Shown: positions 1 through 8,598 of the stretch, piece after piece
Position numbering within the stretch: the first letter of the stretch is position 1
How the letters are laid out: each line of letters starts with the position of its first letter
Source of the DNA: Micromonospora terminaliae
GTDB taxonomy: Bacteria > Actinomycetota > Actinomycetes > Mycobacteriales > Micromonosporaceae
Direction of reading: 5' to 3'
NCBI RefSeq assembly: GCF_009671205.1
Contig: NZ_CP045309.1
Location: forward strand, 5,598,001-5,662,000
Length of the DNA stretch: 64,000 nt
Notes under the pieces: model-generated
Told to the model about the DNA's origin: nothing
The model's database searches: none
Seen by the model: the letters and a program-made list of their open reading frames with translations, nothing else
Position numbers and translations under genes: made by a program

Positions 1-1
1 G

Positions 2-1399
2 GGCTCCTTCGTCGAGGACGGGCTCTACGCCAACGCGATGGCCGAGGGGCTGCCCGCCGACGGCGTGGTCACCGGTACGGCCACCATCGACGGCCGGCCG
101 GTCTGCCTCATGGCGAACGACTCCACGGTGAAGGCCGGCAGCTGGGGCGCCCGGACGGTCGAGAAGATCATCCGGATCATCGAGCGGGCCTACTCGACCA
201 GCGTGCCCATGGTCTACCTGGTCGACTCGGCCGGCGCCCGGATCACCGACCAGGTCGACCTCTTCCCCGGCCGCCGCGGCGCCGGCAAGATCTTCTGGAA
301 CCAGGTCCGCGCCTCTGGTTCGATCCCGCAGGTCTGCGCCCTGTTCGGGCCGAGCGCGGCGGGCGGCGCGTACATCCCGGCGTTCTGCGACGTGGTCGCC
401 ATGGTCGAGGGCAACGCCAGCATGTACCTCGGCTCGGACCGGATGGTCGAGATGGTCACCGGCGAGAAGACCACGCTGGAGGCGATGGGCGGGGCCAAGG
501 TGCACTGCGCCGAGTCCGGCGTCGGTCACTTCCTCTGCAAGACCGAGAACGACGCGCTCGACGTGGTCCGGACGTACCTGTCCTACCTGCCGTCGAACTG
601 GCAGCAGGAGCCGCCGGCCGCCGAGGCCGTGGACGCGCCGGAGAAGGCCGACCTGGCCGCGCTGGTCCCGGCCAGCGAGCGGCAGGCGTTCGACATGCGC
701 CGGTACGTCAAGGGCCTGCTCGACGAGGGCAGCTTCTTCGAGATCCAGGCGCTCTGGGCCAAGGAGCTGACCATCGGCTTCGGCCGGCTGAACGGCGAGG
801 TCGTCGGCGTGGTCGGCAACAACTCCATGTTCAAGGGCGGCGTGCTCTTCGTCGACTCGGCCGACAAGGCGACCCGGTTCGTGCAGCTCTGCGACGCGTT
901 CAACGTGCCGCTGCTGTTCCTGTCCGACGTGCCCGGGTTCATGGTCGGCAGTGCCGTGGAGAAGCAGGGCATCATCCGGCACGGCGCCAAGATGATCACG
1001 GCGATCTCCGAGGCGACCGTACCCAAGATCTGCGTGGTGGTCCGCAAGGCCTACGGCGCCGGCCTCTACGCGATGGCCGGCCCCGGCTTCGAGCCGGACG
1101 CGACGATCGCGCTGCCCACCGCGAAGATCGCGGTGATGGGGGCGGAGGCCGCGGTCAACGCCGTCTACGCCAACAAGATCGCCGCGATCGAGGACGAGGC
1201 CGAGCGGGCCGCTTTCGTCGCCGCGAAGCGCGAGGAGTACGAGCGCGACATCGACATCGTCCGGCTCGCCAGCGAGCTGGTGGTGGACGCCATCGTCGAG
1301 CCGCACGAGCTGCGCGCCGAACTGGTCCGCCGGTTCGCCGCCGCGCGCGGCAAGGAGCGGCACTTCGCGAAGCGCCGGCACGGCGTCACCCCGGTCTGA
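2..1399 (+). CDS. acyl-CoA carboxylase beta (carboxyltransferase) subunit, 5' truncated by window edge
   Basis: Carboxyltransferase subunit of a biotin-dependent acyl-CoA carboxylase, moving carboxyl from carboxybiotin to an acyl-CoA (propionyl-, acetyl- or methylcrotonyl-CoA). The frame is open from base 2, ahead of the first ATG at 38, and those codons read as protein (GSFVEDGLYAN), so the true start lies outside the window. Both crotonase-fold halves are present: the N half with AAGGAYIPAF, the C half with SDVPGFMVG and AYGAGLYAMAGPGF, the usual acyl-CoA and biotin oxyanion loops. An acyl-CoA dehydrogenase follows 81 bases downstream on the same strand. That pairing favours leucine or branched-chain catabolism (methylcrotonyl-CoA), but the substrate is inferred from context only. 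Confidence 0.93.
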   Translation, partial: GSFVEDGLYANAMAEGLPADGVVTGTATIDGRPVCLMANDSTVKAGSWGARTVEKIIRIIERAYSTSVPMVYLVDSAGARITDQVDLFPGRRGAGKIFWNQVRASGSIPQVCALFGPSAAGGAYIPAFCDVVAMVEGNASMYLGSDRMVEMVTGEKTTLEAMGGAKVHCAESGVGHFLCKTENDALDVVRTYLSYLPSNWQQEPPAAEAVDAPEKADLAALVPASERQAFDMRRYVKGLLDEGSFFEIQALWAKELTIGFGRLNGEVVGVVGNNSMFKGGVLFVDSADKATRFVQLCDAFNVPLLFLSDVPGFMVGSAVEKQGIIRHGAKMITAISEATVPKICVVVRKAYGAGLYAMAGPGFEPDATIALPTAKIAVMGAEAAVNAVYANKIAAIEDEAERAAFVAAKREEYERDIDIVRLASELVVDAIVEPHELRAELVRRFAAARGKERHFAKRRHGVTPV

Positions 1400-1480
1400 C
1401 CCACCCGATCCGCACCACCGACCCCGGCGTCACGAGCGCCCGGGCGGCCCGTCCACAGGGGCATCCCACAGGAGGATCAG

Positions 1481-2629
1481 ATGGACTTCCGGCTCAGCGA
1501 GGAACAAGAGGCGCTGCGGGAGAGCGTGCGGGACTTCGCCCGCGAGGTGGTCGCGCCCGCCGTCGCCGAGCACTACGAGCAGCACACCTTCCCGTACGAG
1601 ATCGTCCGCCAGATGGGCAAGATGGGCCTGTTCGGCCTTCCCTTCGCGGAGGAGCACGGCGGCATGGGCGGCGACTACTTCGCGCTCTGCCTGGCCCTGG
1701 AGGAGCTGGCCCGGGTCGACTCCAGCGTGGCCATCACCCTGGAGGCGGCGGTCTCGCTCGGCGCGATGCCCATCTACCGGTTCGGCACCGACGAGCAGAA
1801 GGCCCGGTGGCTGCCGAAGCTGCTGAGCGGCGAGGCCCTCGCGGGCTTCGGGCTCACCGAGCCGGGCACCGGCTCGGACGCGGGCGGCACGCAGACGCGG
1901 GCCGTCCTGGACGGCGACGAGTGGGTGATCAACGGCTCGAAGGCGTTCATCACGAACTCCGGCACCGACATCACCTCGCTGGTCACGGTCACGGCGGTCA
2001 CCGGCACGAGGCCGGACGGCTCGAAGGAGCTGTCCACCATCATCGTCCCGTCCGGTACGCCGGGCTTCACCGTCGCGCCGGGCTACTCGAAGGTCGGCTG
2101 GACCGCCTCCGACACCCACGAGCTGACCTTCGACGACTGCCGGGTGCCGGCGGCGAACCTCCTCGGCGAGCGCGGCCGGGGCTTCGCCCAGTTCCTGCGC
2201 ATCCTCGACGAGGGCCGGATCGCCATCGCGGCCCTGGCCGTCGGCCTCGCCCAGGGCTGCGTCGACGAGTCGATCAAGTACGCGAAGGAGCGCCAGGCGT
2301 TCGGCCGGCCGATCGGCGCGTACCAGGCGATCCAGTTCAAGATCGCCGACATGGAGCTGAAGGCGCACACCGCGCGGCTCGCCTACTACGACGCGGCCGC
2401 CCGGATGCTGGCCGGCGAGCCGTTCAAGCGGCAGGCCGCCATCGCCAAGCTGCACGCCAGCACCGTCGCGGTGGACAACGCCCGCGAGGCGACCCAGATC
2501 CACGGCGGCTACGGCTTCATGAACGAGTACCCGGTGGCCCGCTTCTGGCGCGACTCCAAGATCCTGGAGATCGGCGAGGGCACCAGCGAGGTGCAGCGCA
2601 TGGTCATCGCCCGCGACCTCGGCATGTGA
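1481..2629 (+). CDS. acyl-CoA dehydrogenase
   Basis: FAD-dependent acyl-CoA dehydrogenase of 382 residues, the normal family length. It introduces the alpha-beta double bond in an acyl-CoA and passes electrons to electron-transfer flavoprotein. Family signatures are visible: GFGLTEPGTGSDAG in the middle beta domain, KAFITNSG, RQAFGRPIGAYQAIQFKIAD, and the C-terminal QIHGGYGFMNEYPVARFWRD. The Glu in the IGEGTSEVQ block sits where isovaleryl- and short-chain enzymes are typically aligned. A strong AGGAGG lies just before the ATG. It follows the carboxylase gene and probably shares its transcript, consistent with isovaleryl-CoA-type leucine degradation, though exact specificity cannot be read here. 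Confidence 0.95.
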   Translation: MDFRLSEEQEALRESVRDFAREVVAPAVAEHYEQHTFPYEIVRQMGKMGLFGLPFAEEHGGMGGDYFALCLALEELARVDSSVAITLEAAVSLGAMPIYRFGTDEQKARWLPKLLSGEALAGFGLTEPGTGSDAGGTQTRAVLDGDEWVINGSKAFITNSGTDITSLVTVTAVTGTRPDGSKELSTIIVPSGTPGFTVAPGYSKVGWTASDTHELTFDDCRVPAANLLGERGRGFAQFLRILDEGRIAIAALAVGLAQGCVDESIKYAKERQAFGRPIGAYQAIQFKIADMELKAHTARLAYYDAAARMLAGEPFKRQAAIAKLHASTVAVDNAREATQIHGGYGFMNEYPVARFWRDSKILEIGEGTSEVQRMVIARDLGM

Positions 2630-2754
2630 GTGGTGCCCCGCCCGGGCCGGTCGGGCCCGGGCGGGTTCACCGTCTGTCGGATATCGGCACCGGACGGTCG
2701 GCTGCCCGACGATGGGCTGTGGAGCGTCCGACCCGATCCGTACTCTTCGTGCCC

Positions 2755-5382
2755 ATGACTCCCGATCATGATCGTTCGCGGAGCCCGGGCGGTCGTACCC
2801 CGCTGCCCGACCTGTTGCGCGGGCACCGGCTCGCCGCCGGCCTCACCCAGGCCGAACTGGCCACCCGGGCCGGAGTCGGCGTGCGGACCGTCCGCGATCT
2901 GGAGCGGGGCCGGGCGACCCGGCCCCAGCGCACCACCGTCGACCTGCTCGCCGACGCCCTCGGCCTGACCGGTCCGGCCCGGCAGGCGTTCCTGGCCGCC
3001 GCCCGGCCGGCCCAGGCCGCCCCGCCCGCCGACGCACCTCAGCCGCCGGTCGGTGGTCCCGACGCGGCCGACGCGCCGCGCCCGCCCGCGCGGCACCTCG
3101 CGGTCACCGGCTCGGCGGGCACCGATTCGGGTACGCCCATCGCGCTGCCCCAGCCGGTCCCGTTGCTCGGCCGGGACCGGGACGTCGCCGAGGTGACCGC
3201 CCTGCTCGCCGAGCATCCGGTGGTGAGCCTGGTCGGGCTGGCCGGCGTCGGCAAGACCGCACTCGCCCTCACCGTCGCCTACGCGGCGGCCACCGACCAT
3301 CCGGCCGGCGTGACCGGGGTGCTGGTCGGCGAGGGCTCGGATGCTGCCGACGTGCTCGCCGCCTCGGTCGCGGTGCTCGGCGTGAACCGGCTGGCCGACC
3401 TCTCCTGCCGGCTCGGTGGCCAGCCCGCGCTGCTGCTGGTGGACGCGGTGGAGCGGGCGCCCGGCCCGGTCGCCGAGGCGCTGCGCACCCTGGTCGCGGC
3501 GGCGCCGACGCTGCGGGTGCTGGTCACCGGCCGGCGTCCCGCGGGAGTTCCCGGCGAGCTGGTCCGGCCGGTCGCGCCGCTCGACGTGCCGCCGGCCGGC
3601 CTGGAGCCGGCGGATCCCGCCGAGCTGGCCCGCTGGCCCGCGGCGACCCTGTTCCTCGCCCGCCTGGCCCGGGCACGCCGCGAGCCGCCCACCCCGGCCG
3701 AACTGCCGGCGCTCGCCGCGCTGGTGCGCCGCCTCGGTGGGCTGCCGCTGGCCATCGAGCTGATGGCCGCGCGCGGCCGGATCCTCGACGTCACCGAACT
3801 GCTCGACCGCTACGGCGACCGGGTCCTCGACCTGGCCGGCGTACGCCCCGGCTGGGAGCCCGCCGACCCGGCCGCCGGCACGGTGACCCTGCGCGAGGCC
3901 GTGGCGACCAGCTACCACCTGCTCGCGCCCGCCGAACGCGCGGCGCTGCGCCGGCTGTCCGCCTTCCGTAACCGCTGGTCGGTCGAGCTGGCCGAGGACC
4001 TGCTGGCCGACGGCGGGGAGCGGCGGGACGCCGTGCCCCTGCTGGACCGGCTGCGGGAGCTCGGTCTGCTCAGCGTCCGCGGCACCGGCCCGTTCCGGTT
4101 CCGCCTGCTGGACGCGGTCCGCGACTTCGCCACCGAACAGGCCGCCGTCGAGGGGGAGCTGACCGCCATCCGGCGGCGGCACGCCCTGGTCGTGGCCGGG
4201 CTCGTACGGCGTACCGCTCCGGGTCTGGTCGGCGCGGACGTGCCCACCGCCGTGCACCTGCTCGACGAGGCGACCAGCGACATCACGGCCGCCCTGGCCC
4301 ATGCCGCCGAGGACGATCCGGCGACCGCGCTGCTCCTGGCGGCGGCACTGCCCCGCTGGTGGCGCCTGCGCGGGCGGGACGTCTCCGGTCGCCGCTGGCT
4401 GCGCCGGCTGCTGGCCGACCCGCGTACCGCCGGCGCCCCGCCCGTGCTGCGGGCCTGGGCGCTGCTCGGGTCGGCCCGCCTCGCCGCCGAGCACGGCGCG
4501 GGTGGCGGGGAGCTGCCGGCGGTCCGGGACGCGCTGGAGATCTTCCGGGCGGCCGGGGAGGTGACCGGCGAGCTGTCGGCCCGCTCGGTGCTCTGCGCGC
4601 TGCTCAGTTCCGCCGGCGCTCACCGGGAGGCCCGGGAGCAGGCCGAGGCGGCGCTGGAGGTGGCCACCCGGCACGGCCGGGTACGCGAGATGGCCGTGGC
4701 GCACCAGCACCTCACCTGGCACGACGTACGCGTGGCGGACCTAACCGGTGCGCGGCGCCGGCTGGCCACGGTCGACCGGCTGGCCACCCAGAGCGGGGAG
4801 CAGCGTCTCCGCCTGCTGGCCCGTGCCGACCTGGCCGAGGTGACCCGGCTGGAGGGCCGGTACGTCGACGCCGTGGAGCTGGGACGGCGGGCGGCGGACG
4901 CGCTCGTCGAGCTGGGCGACCCGGGGCGGTGGCGACGGGTGGTCGGGACGGTCGGGCTGGCGCTCGCCCTCGAGGGGAGGGTGGCCGAGGCGCTGGAGGT
5001 CGTGGCCGAGCTGCGGCCGGCGCACCCGGTCCCGGCGCAGCGCCGGCCGCCGGGCGTGGAGGACCCGGCCGGGGAACGCCGGGACGTCTCCCCGGAGGAG
5101 GTGGTCTGCGCGCTGATCGAGGGTCACCTCGCGCTGCACCGGGGTGATCGGGAGCTGGCCGCCGAGTGGTTCACGGCGGCGGCGGAGTCCGCGGGCGGCG
5201 GCGGGGAGCGGCGCGACGTGGTCGAGGCACTGGTGGGGCTGGCGGCCAGCACGGGTGAGGTGGCGGTGCTGGACCGGCTGGACCGGGCCTGCCGGGCCAC
5301 GGGGATCCGGCTGCTGCCCCGGGAGGAGGCCCTGCTCTACGCACTGGTGGCCCGCCGGGAACGCGCCGTCCGAGGCAACTGA
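2755..5382 (+). CDS. XRE-family HTH / NB-ARC ATPase / TPR transcriptional regulator
   Basis: Large STAND-type regulator of 875 residues. An N-terminal Cro/C1 helix-turn-helix spans about residues 20-80 (LAAGLTQAELATRAGVGVRT). After a Pro/Ala-rich linker comes an NB-ARC-like ATPase with P-loop GLAGVGKTAL near residue 162 and the GGLPLAIELMAARG block, then alpha-helical repeats of TPR type to the C end. The frame is open much further upstream, into the acyl-CoA dehydrogenase gene, but the HTH only makes sense from the ATG at 2755. No Shine-Dalgarno precedes it. A TACTCT hexamer ends 8 bases before the ATG, so the message may be leaderless. Target genes are unknown. Confidence 0.88.
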   Translation: MTPDHDRSRSPGGRTPLPDLLRGHRLAAGLTQAELATRAGVGVRTVRDLERGRATRPQRTTVDLLADALGLTGPARQAFLAAARPAQAAPPADAPQPPVGGPDAADAPRPPARHLAVTGSAGTDSGTPIALPQPVPLLGRDRDVAEVTALLAEHPVVSLVGLAGVGKTALALTVAYAAATDHPAGVTGVLVGEGSDAADVLAASVAVLGVNRLADLSCRLGGQPALLLVDAVERAPGPVAEALRTLVAAAPTLRVLVTGRRPAGVPGELVRPVAPLDVPPAGLEPADPAELARWPAATLFLARLARARREPPTPAELPALAALVRRLGGLPLAIELMAARGRILDVTELLDRYGDRVLDLAGVRPGWEPADPAAGTVTLREAVATSYHLLAPAERAALRRLSAFRNRWSVELAEDLLADGGERRDAVPLLDRLRELGLLSVRGTGPFRFRLLDAVRDFATEQAAVEGELTAIRRRHALVVAGLVRRTAPGLVGADVPTAVHLLDEATSDITAALAHAAEDDPATALLLAAALPRWWRLRGRDVSGRRWLRRLLADPRTAGAPPVLRAWALLGSARLAAEHGAGGGELPAVRDALEIFRAAGEVTGELSARSVLCALLSSAGAHREAREQAEAALEVATRHGRVREMAVAHQHLTWHDVRVADLTGARRRLATVDRLATQSGEQRLRLLARADLAEVTRLEGRYVDAVELGRRAADALVELGDPGRWRRVVGTVGLALALEGRVAEALEVVAELRPAHPVPAQRRPPGVEDPAGERRDVSPEEVVCALIEGHLALHRGDRELAAEWFTAAAESAGGGGERRDVVEALVGLAASTGEVAVLDRLDRACRATGIRLLPREEALLYALVARRERAVRGN

Positions 5383-5607
5383 CCGGGGCAGGAGACGAAG
5401 GCGCGGGGGTGGCGCGAGCGAAGAAGCCCCCTGGTGCTGCCCCTCGCTCAACGCTCGCGCCGGCACCCCCCGGTGCCCCCCGCTGCCGGAAGACTATCCA
5501 GCCGACGTGGGCGTTTCGAGGGTGTATGAGACGTTATGTAGTCGTGCTCGGGCGGTTCTGCCGGTCTTTCTGCCGGTGACCCGCAGGTAGACCCGAGCCG
5601 CCGGAGC

Positions 5608-6111
5608 TCAGCAGTCGGCGGGCCGTCCGGCGGGCACGGGTTCGGTGCTGCCGGCCGTCGCACCCGGGTGTACCGCGTCACGGACCCGGCGCAGACCGTC
5701 GAGGACCGCCTCCAGCTGGGCCGGAACGAGCTGGCCGGTGAACCACTCCTCGATGATCCGCAGGTGCCCGGGCAGGGTCTCGTCCAGCCGGCTGAGGCCG
5801 GCGGCGGTGACCACCGCGTACGAGCTGCGCCGGTCGGACGGGCACGCCCGGCGGCGGAGCAGGCCGTCGCGCTCCATCCGGTCGACCACGCGGGTGACCC
5901 CGCTGGTGGACAGGGAGGTCTGCGCCGCGAGGTCGGTCATCCGCAGCTGGTGCCCCGGCGACCGGGTGAGCCGCATCAGCACCTCGAACTCGACCGGGGA
6001 GAGGCCGTGCTCCTCGAACTGGGCGGCGAACCGGGCCGACAGCCCGGCGCTGACCTCGAAGAGGAGGCCGATGGCGGTGATCCGGGGATCGTCGAACACG
6101 TTCTTGTCCAC
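5608..6111 (-). CDS. MarR-family transcriptional regulator
   Basis: Winged-helix regulator of 167 residues. The MarR core is clear: EFEVLMRLTRSPGHQLRMTDLA, then the recognition helix SLSTSGVTRVVDRMERDGL and the wing RRACPSDRRSSYAVVT. It is divergent from a YceI-family gene, with 101 bases between the two starts. That gap contains a promoter-like element and a CACAG-N9-CTGTG inverted repeat, so it probably represses the yceI-like gene and itself. The ligand is unknown; MarR proteins often sense phenolics or oxidants. The C-terminal 20 residues are low-complexity. Confidence 0.92.
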   Translation of the reverse strand: MDKNVFDDPRITAIGLLFEVSAGLSARFAAQFEEHGLSPVEFEVLMRLTRSPGHQLRMTDLAAQTSLSTSGVTRVVDRMERDGLLRRRACPSDRRSSYAVVTAAGLSRLDETLPGHLRIIEEWFTGQLVPAQLEAVLDGLRRVRDAVHPGATAGSTEPVPAGRPADC

Positions 6112-6130
6112 GCAGCCATCCTAGCAGTCC

Positions 6131-6161
6131 TTGACACAGGGAATATTGCTGTGCCTATAGT
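6131..6161 (+). promoter_or_regulatory. divergent promoter with CACAG-N9-CTGTG inverted repeat (MarR operator candidate)
   Basis: A TTGACA hexamer at 6131-6136 and TATAGT at 6156-6161 are spaced by 19 bases and face the yceI-like gene at 6213. Within the spacer, CACAG (6135-6139) and CTGTG (6149-6153) form a perfect inverted repeat that a bound MarR dimer could use to occlude polymerase. Binding is inferred from position only. Confidence 0.5.
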
Positions 6162-6212
6162 TGCTCAGTCAGTCGTTGGGCTACTAAACAATCTCCACTG
6201 GAGGACACCAGC

Positions 6213-6794
6213 ATGACCAGCAGCATCGAAGCCGTTACCCGCGACTGGGAGGGTCTCACCATCCCGACCGCCGGCACCTACCTGCTGGACGCGGCTCACA
6301 AGCGCGTCGGGTTCGTGGCCCGGCACATGATGGTCAGCAAGGTACGCGGTGAGTTCGCCGAGGCTACCGCCACCATCACCGTGGCCGAGGACCCCATGCA
6401 GTCGTCGGTGACCGCCACCATCCAGGCGGCCAGCATCAACACCGCCCAGGCCGACCGTGACGCGCACCTGCGCAGCCCGGAGTTCCTCGACGCCGAGCAG
6501 TTCCCGACCCTGGAGTTCCGCAGCACCGGCGTGAAGTCCCGCGACGGCAACGAGTTCGTCCTCACCGGTGAGCTCACCATCAAGGGTGTGACCCGTCCGG
6601 TCGACCTGGACGTCGAGTTCGAGGGCGTCGGCCGCAGCCCCTTCGGCCAGGACATCTTCGGCTTCTCCGCGTCAACCGAGATCGACCGCGAGGAGTTCGG
6701 CCTGACCTGGAACGTCGCCCTGGAGACCGGTGGCGTCCTGGTCGGCAAGAAGATCAAGATCGAGATCGAGGGCGAGGCCGTCCGCCAGGCCTGA
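6213..6794 (+). CDS. YceI-family lipocalin-like protein
   Basis: YceI-family protein of 193 residues. The family forms an extended lipocalin-like beta barrel that binds isoprenoid or polyprenoid lipids. Conserved blocks are visible: AGTYLLDAAHKRVGFVARHM near the start, RDAHLRSPEFLDAEQFPTLEF, the LTIKGVTRPVDLDVEF strand pair, and DIFGFSASTEIDREEFGLTWN. There is no signal peptide, so this copy is likely cytoplasmic, as is usual in actinobacteria. GGAGG lies 8 bases before the ATG. The divergent MarR gene and the operator-like repeat between them suggest inducible expression. Confidence 0.93.
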   Translation: MTSSIEAVTRDWEGLTIPTAGTYLLDAAHKRVGFVARHMMVSKVRGEFAEATATITVAEDPMQSSVTATIQAASINTAQADRDAHLRSPEFLDAEQFPTLEFRSTGVKSRDGNEFVLTGELTIKGVTRPVDLDVEFEGVGRSPFGQDIFGFSASTEIDREEFGLTWNVALETGGVLVGKKIKIEIEGEAVRQA

Positions 6795-7049
6795 TCCCCG
6801 CGTACGACCCCACGGGCCCGCGCCGTCACCCGACGGCGCGGGCCCGTTCGTCGTACGCCGGGCCGGGTGCGAATTGTCACGTGTTGTTCGCAGGTCGACG
6901 GCGGTGCGGTGGCGGCCGGGTGGGTAGGAGTGCAGACCTGCGCCCGGCCTCCGGTCCGGCGGCCCGGGCGCTCTTACGCACTCAACGTGAATGGTTCACA
7001 ATGCGTTGCGGAACCGTACGGTTCCGTGGCCCCGGCGCCGGGAGGACAG

Positions 7050-8528
7050 ATGGGCAGAGACGTCGAGCAGGGCGCCTTCTCCCGGGAGGATCGGGTCCGC
7101 TACCGGCAGAAGGTCCGGCGATGCCTGGACGTCTTCGCGTTGATGCTGGACGACTTCGGCTTCGACGCCGACCGGCCGATGACCGGGCTGGAGATCGAAC
7201 TCAACCTGGTCGACGCGGCCGCCGAGCCGGCCATGCGCAACGACCAGATCCTGGCCGACATCGCCGACCCGCTCTTCCAGACCGAGCTGGGGCAGTTCAA
7301 CCTGGAGCTGAACGCCTCGCCCCGGCTCATCGAGGGGACCGGCTTCGCCGACTACGCGAAGGACCTGCGCAGCAGCCTGACCCGCGCCGACGAGCGCGCC
7401 GCCAAGTCCGACGCCAAGATCGTGATGGTCGGCATCCTGCCCACCCTCACCGAGCGGCACCTGGTCGCCGACAACCTCTCCACCAACGAGCGCTACCGGG
7501 TGCTCAACGACCAGATCGTCGGGGCCCGGGGCGAGGACATCGAGCTGGACATCCGCGGCGTCGAGCGGCTGCGTACGCACACCGACTCGATCGCGCCCGA
7601 GGCCGCCTGCACCAGCCTGCAGTTCCACCTCCAGGTCGCGCCGGACAGCTTCGCCGACTACTGGAACGCCTCGCAGGCCATCGCCGGCGTGCAGGTGGCG
7701 ATCGGCGCCAACTCGCCGTTCCTCTACGGCCGGCAGCTCTGGGCGGAGACCCGGATCGCGCTGTTCGAGCAGGCCACCGACACCCGCCCGGACGAGCTGA
7801 AGGCCCAGGGCGTACGCCCCCGGGTCTGGTTCGGCGAGCGCTGGATCACCTCGATCTTCGACCTGTTCGAGGAGAACGTCCGCTACTTCCCGCCCCTGCT
7901 GCCCATCTGCGAGGACGAGGACCCGGTCGAGGTACTGCACGCCGGCGGGGTGCCCCAGCTCGGCGAGCTGCGGCTGCACAACGGCACCGTCTACCGGTGG
8001 AATCGGCCGGTCTACGACATCATGGACGGCCGCCCGCACCTGCGCGTGGAGAACCGCGTGCTGCCGGCGGGGCCGACCGTGGTCGACATGCTGGCCAACG
8101 CGGCCTTCTACTTCGGCCTGGCCCGCGGTCTCGCCGAGGCGGACCGGCCGATCTGGAGCCAGCTCACCTTCAGTTCGGCCGAGGAGAACTTCCACGCCGC
8201 CGCCCGGCGCGGCATCAACGCCGTGCTGCACTGGCCCCGGCTCGGCGACGTGCCGGTCACCACGCTCGTCCTCGACACGCTGCTGCCCACCGCGGCGCAG
8301 GGACTGGACCGGTTCGGCGTCGCCCCGGCCGAGCGGGACCGCCTCCTCGGGGTGATCGAGGAGCGCTGCCGCACGGGCCGCAACGGCGCGGTCTGGCAGA
8401 CCGAGACGGTGTGGGCGGCCGAGCGGCACCGCGGCATGGACCGGGAAGCCGCGCTGCACCACATGGTCCAGCGCTACGCCGAACTGCAACGGGCCAACGA
8501 ACCCGTGCACACCTGGCCGGTCGACTGA
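7050..8528 (+). CDS. glutamate--cysteine ligase family 2 type
   Basis: ATP-dependent ligase of the GCS2 family, 492 residues, expected to form gamma-glutamylcysteine or a related gamma-glutamyl compound. The frame opens at 6867, but the ATG at 7050 has GGGAGGAC directly upstream and begins the conserved protein (MGRDVEQGAFSREDR). Family features are TGLEIELNLVD (metal/ATP-binding glutamates), LGQFNLELNASPR, HLQVAPDSF and the HLRVENRVLPAGPT block. Actinobacteria usually make mycothiol rather than glutathione, so the physiological product may be ergothioneine-related or another thiol; no egt genes are nearby. It is convergent with the next gene. Confidence 0.85.
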   Translation: MGRDVEQGAFSREDRVRYRQKVRRCLDVFALMLDDFGFDADRPMTGLEIELNLVDAAAEPAMRNDQILADIADPLFQTELGQFNLELNASPRLIEGTGFADYAKDLRSSLTRADERAAKSDAKIVMVGILPTLTERHLVADNLSTNERYRVLNDQIVGARGEDIELDIRGVERLRTHTDSIAPEAACTSLQFHLQVAPDSFADYWNASQAIAGVQVAIGANSPFLYGRQLWAETRIALFEQATDTRPDELKAQGVRPRVWFGERWITSIFDLFEENVRYFPPLLPICEDEDPVEVLHAGGVPQLGELRLHNGTVYRWNRPVYDIMDGRPHLRVENRVLPAGPTVVDMLANAAFYFGLARGLAEADRPIWSQLTFSSAEENFHAAARRGINAVLHWPRLGDVPVTTLVLDTLLPTAAQGLDRFGVAPAERDRLLGVIEERCRTGRNGAVWQTETVWAAERHRGMDREAALHHMVQRYAELQRANEPVHTWPVD

Positions 8529-8598
8529 CCCGCCCACCGACCCCCAGGTCGCCGAGGGCACCCGTCCACACCGCCAGATCGGCGAGATGGCGTCACGC

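Noticed and set aside
1807..2754. Upstream extension of the XRE/NB-ARC regulator frame into the acyl-CoA dehydrogenase gene
   Set aside because: The extension is Arg/Pro/Gly-rich, lies entirely over a well-supported gene in another frame, and the HTH domain begins only after the ATG at 2755.
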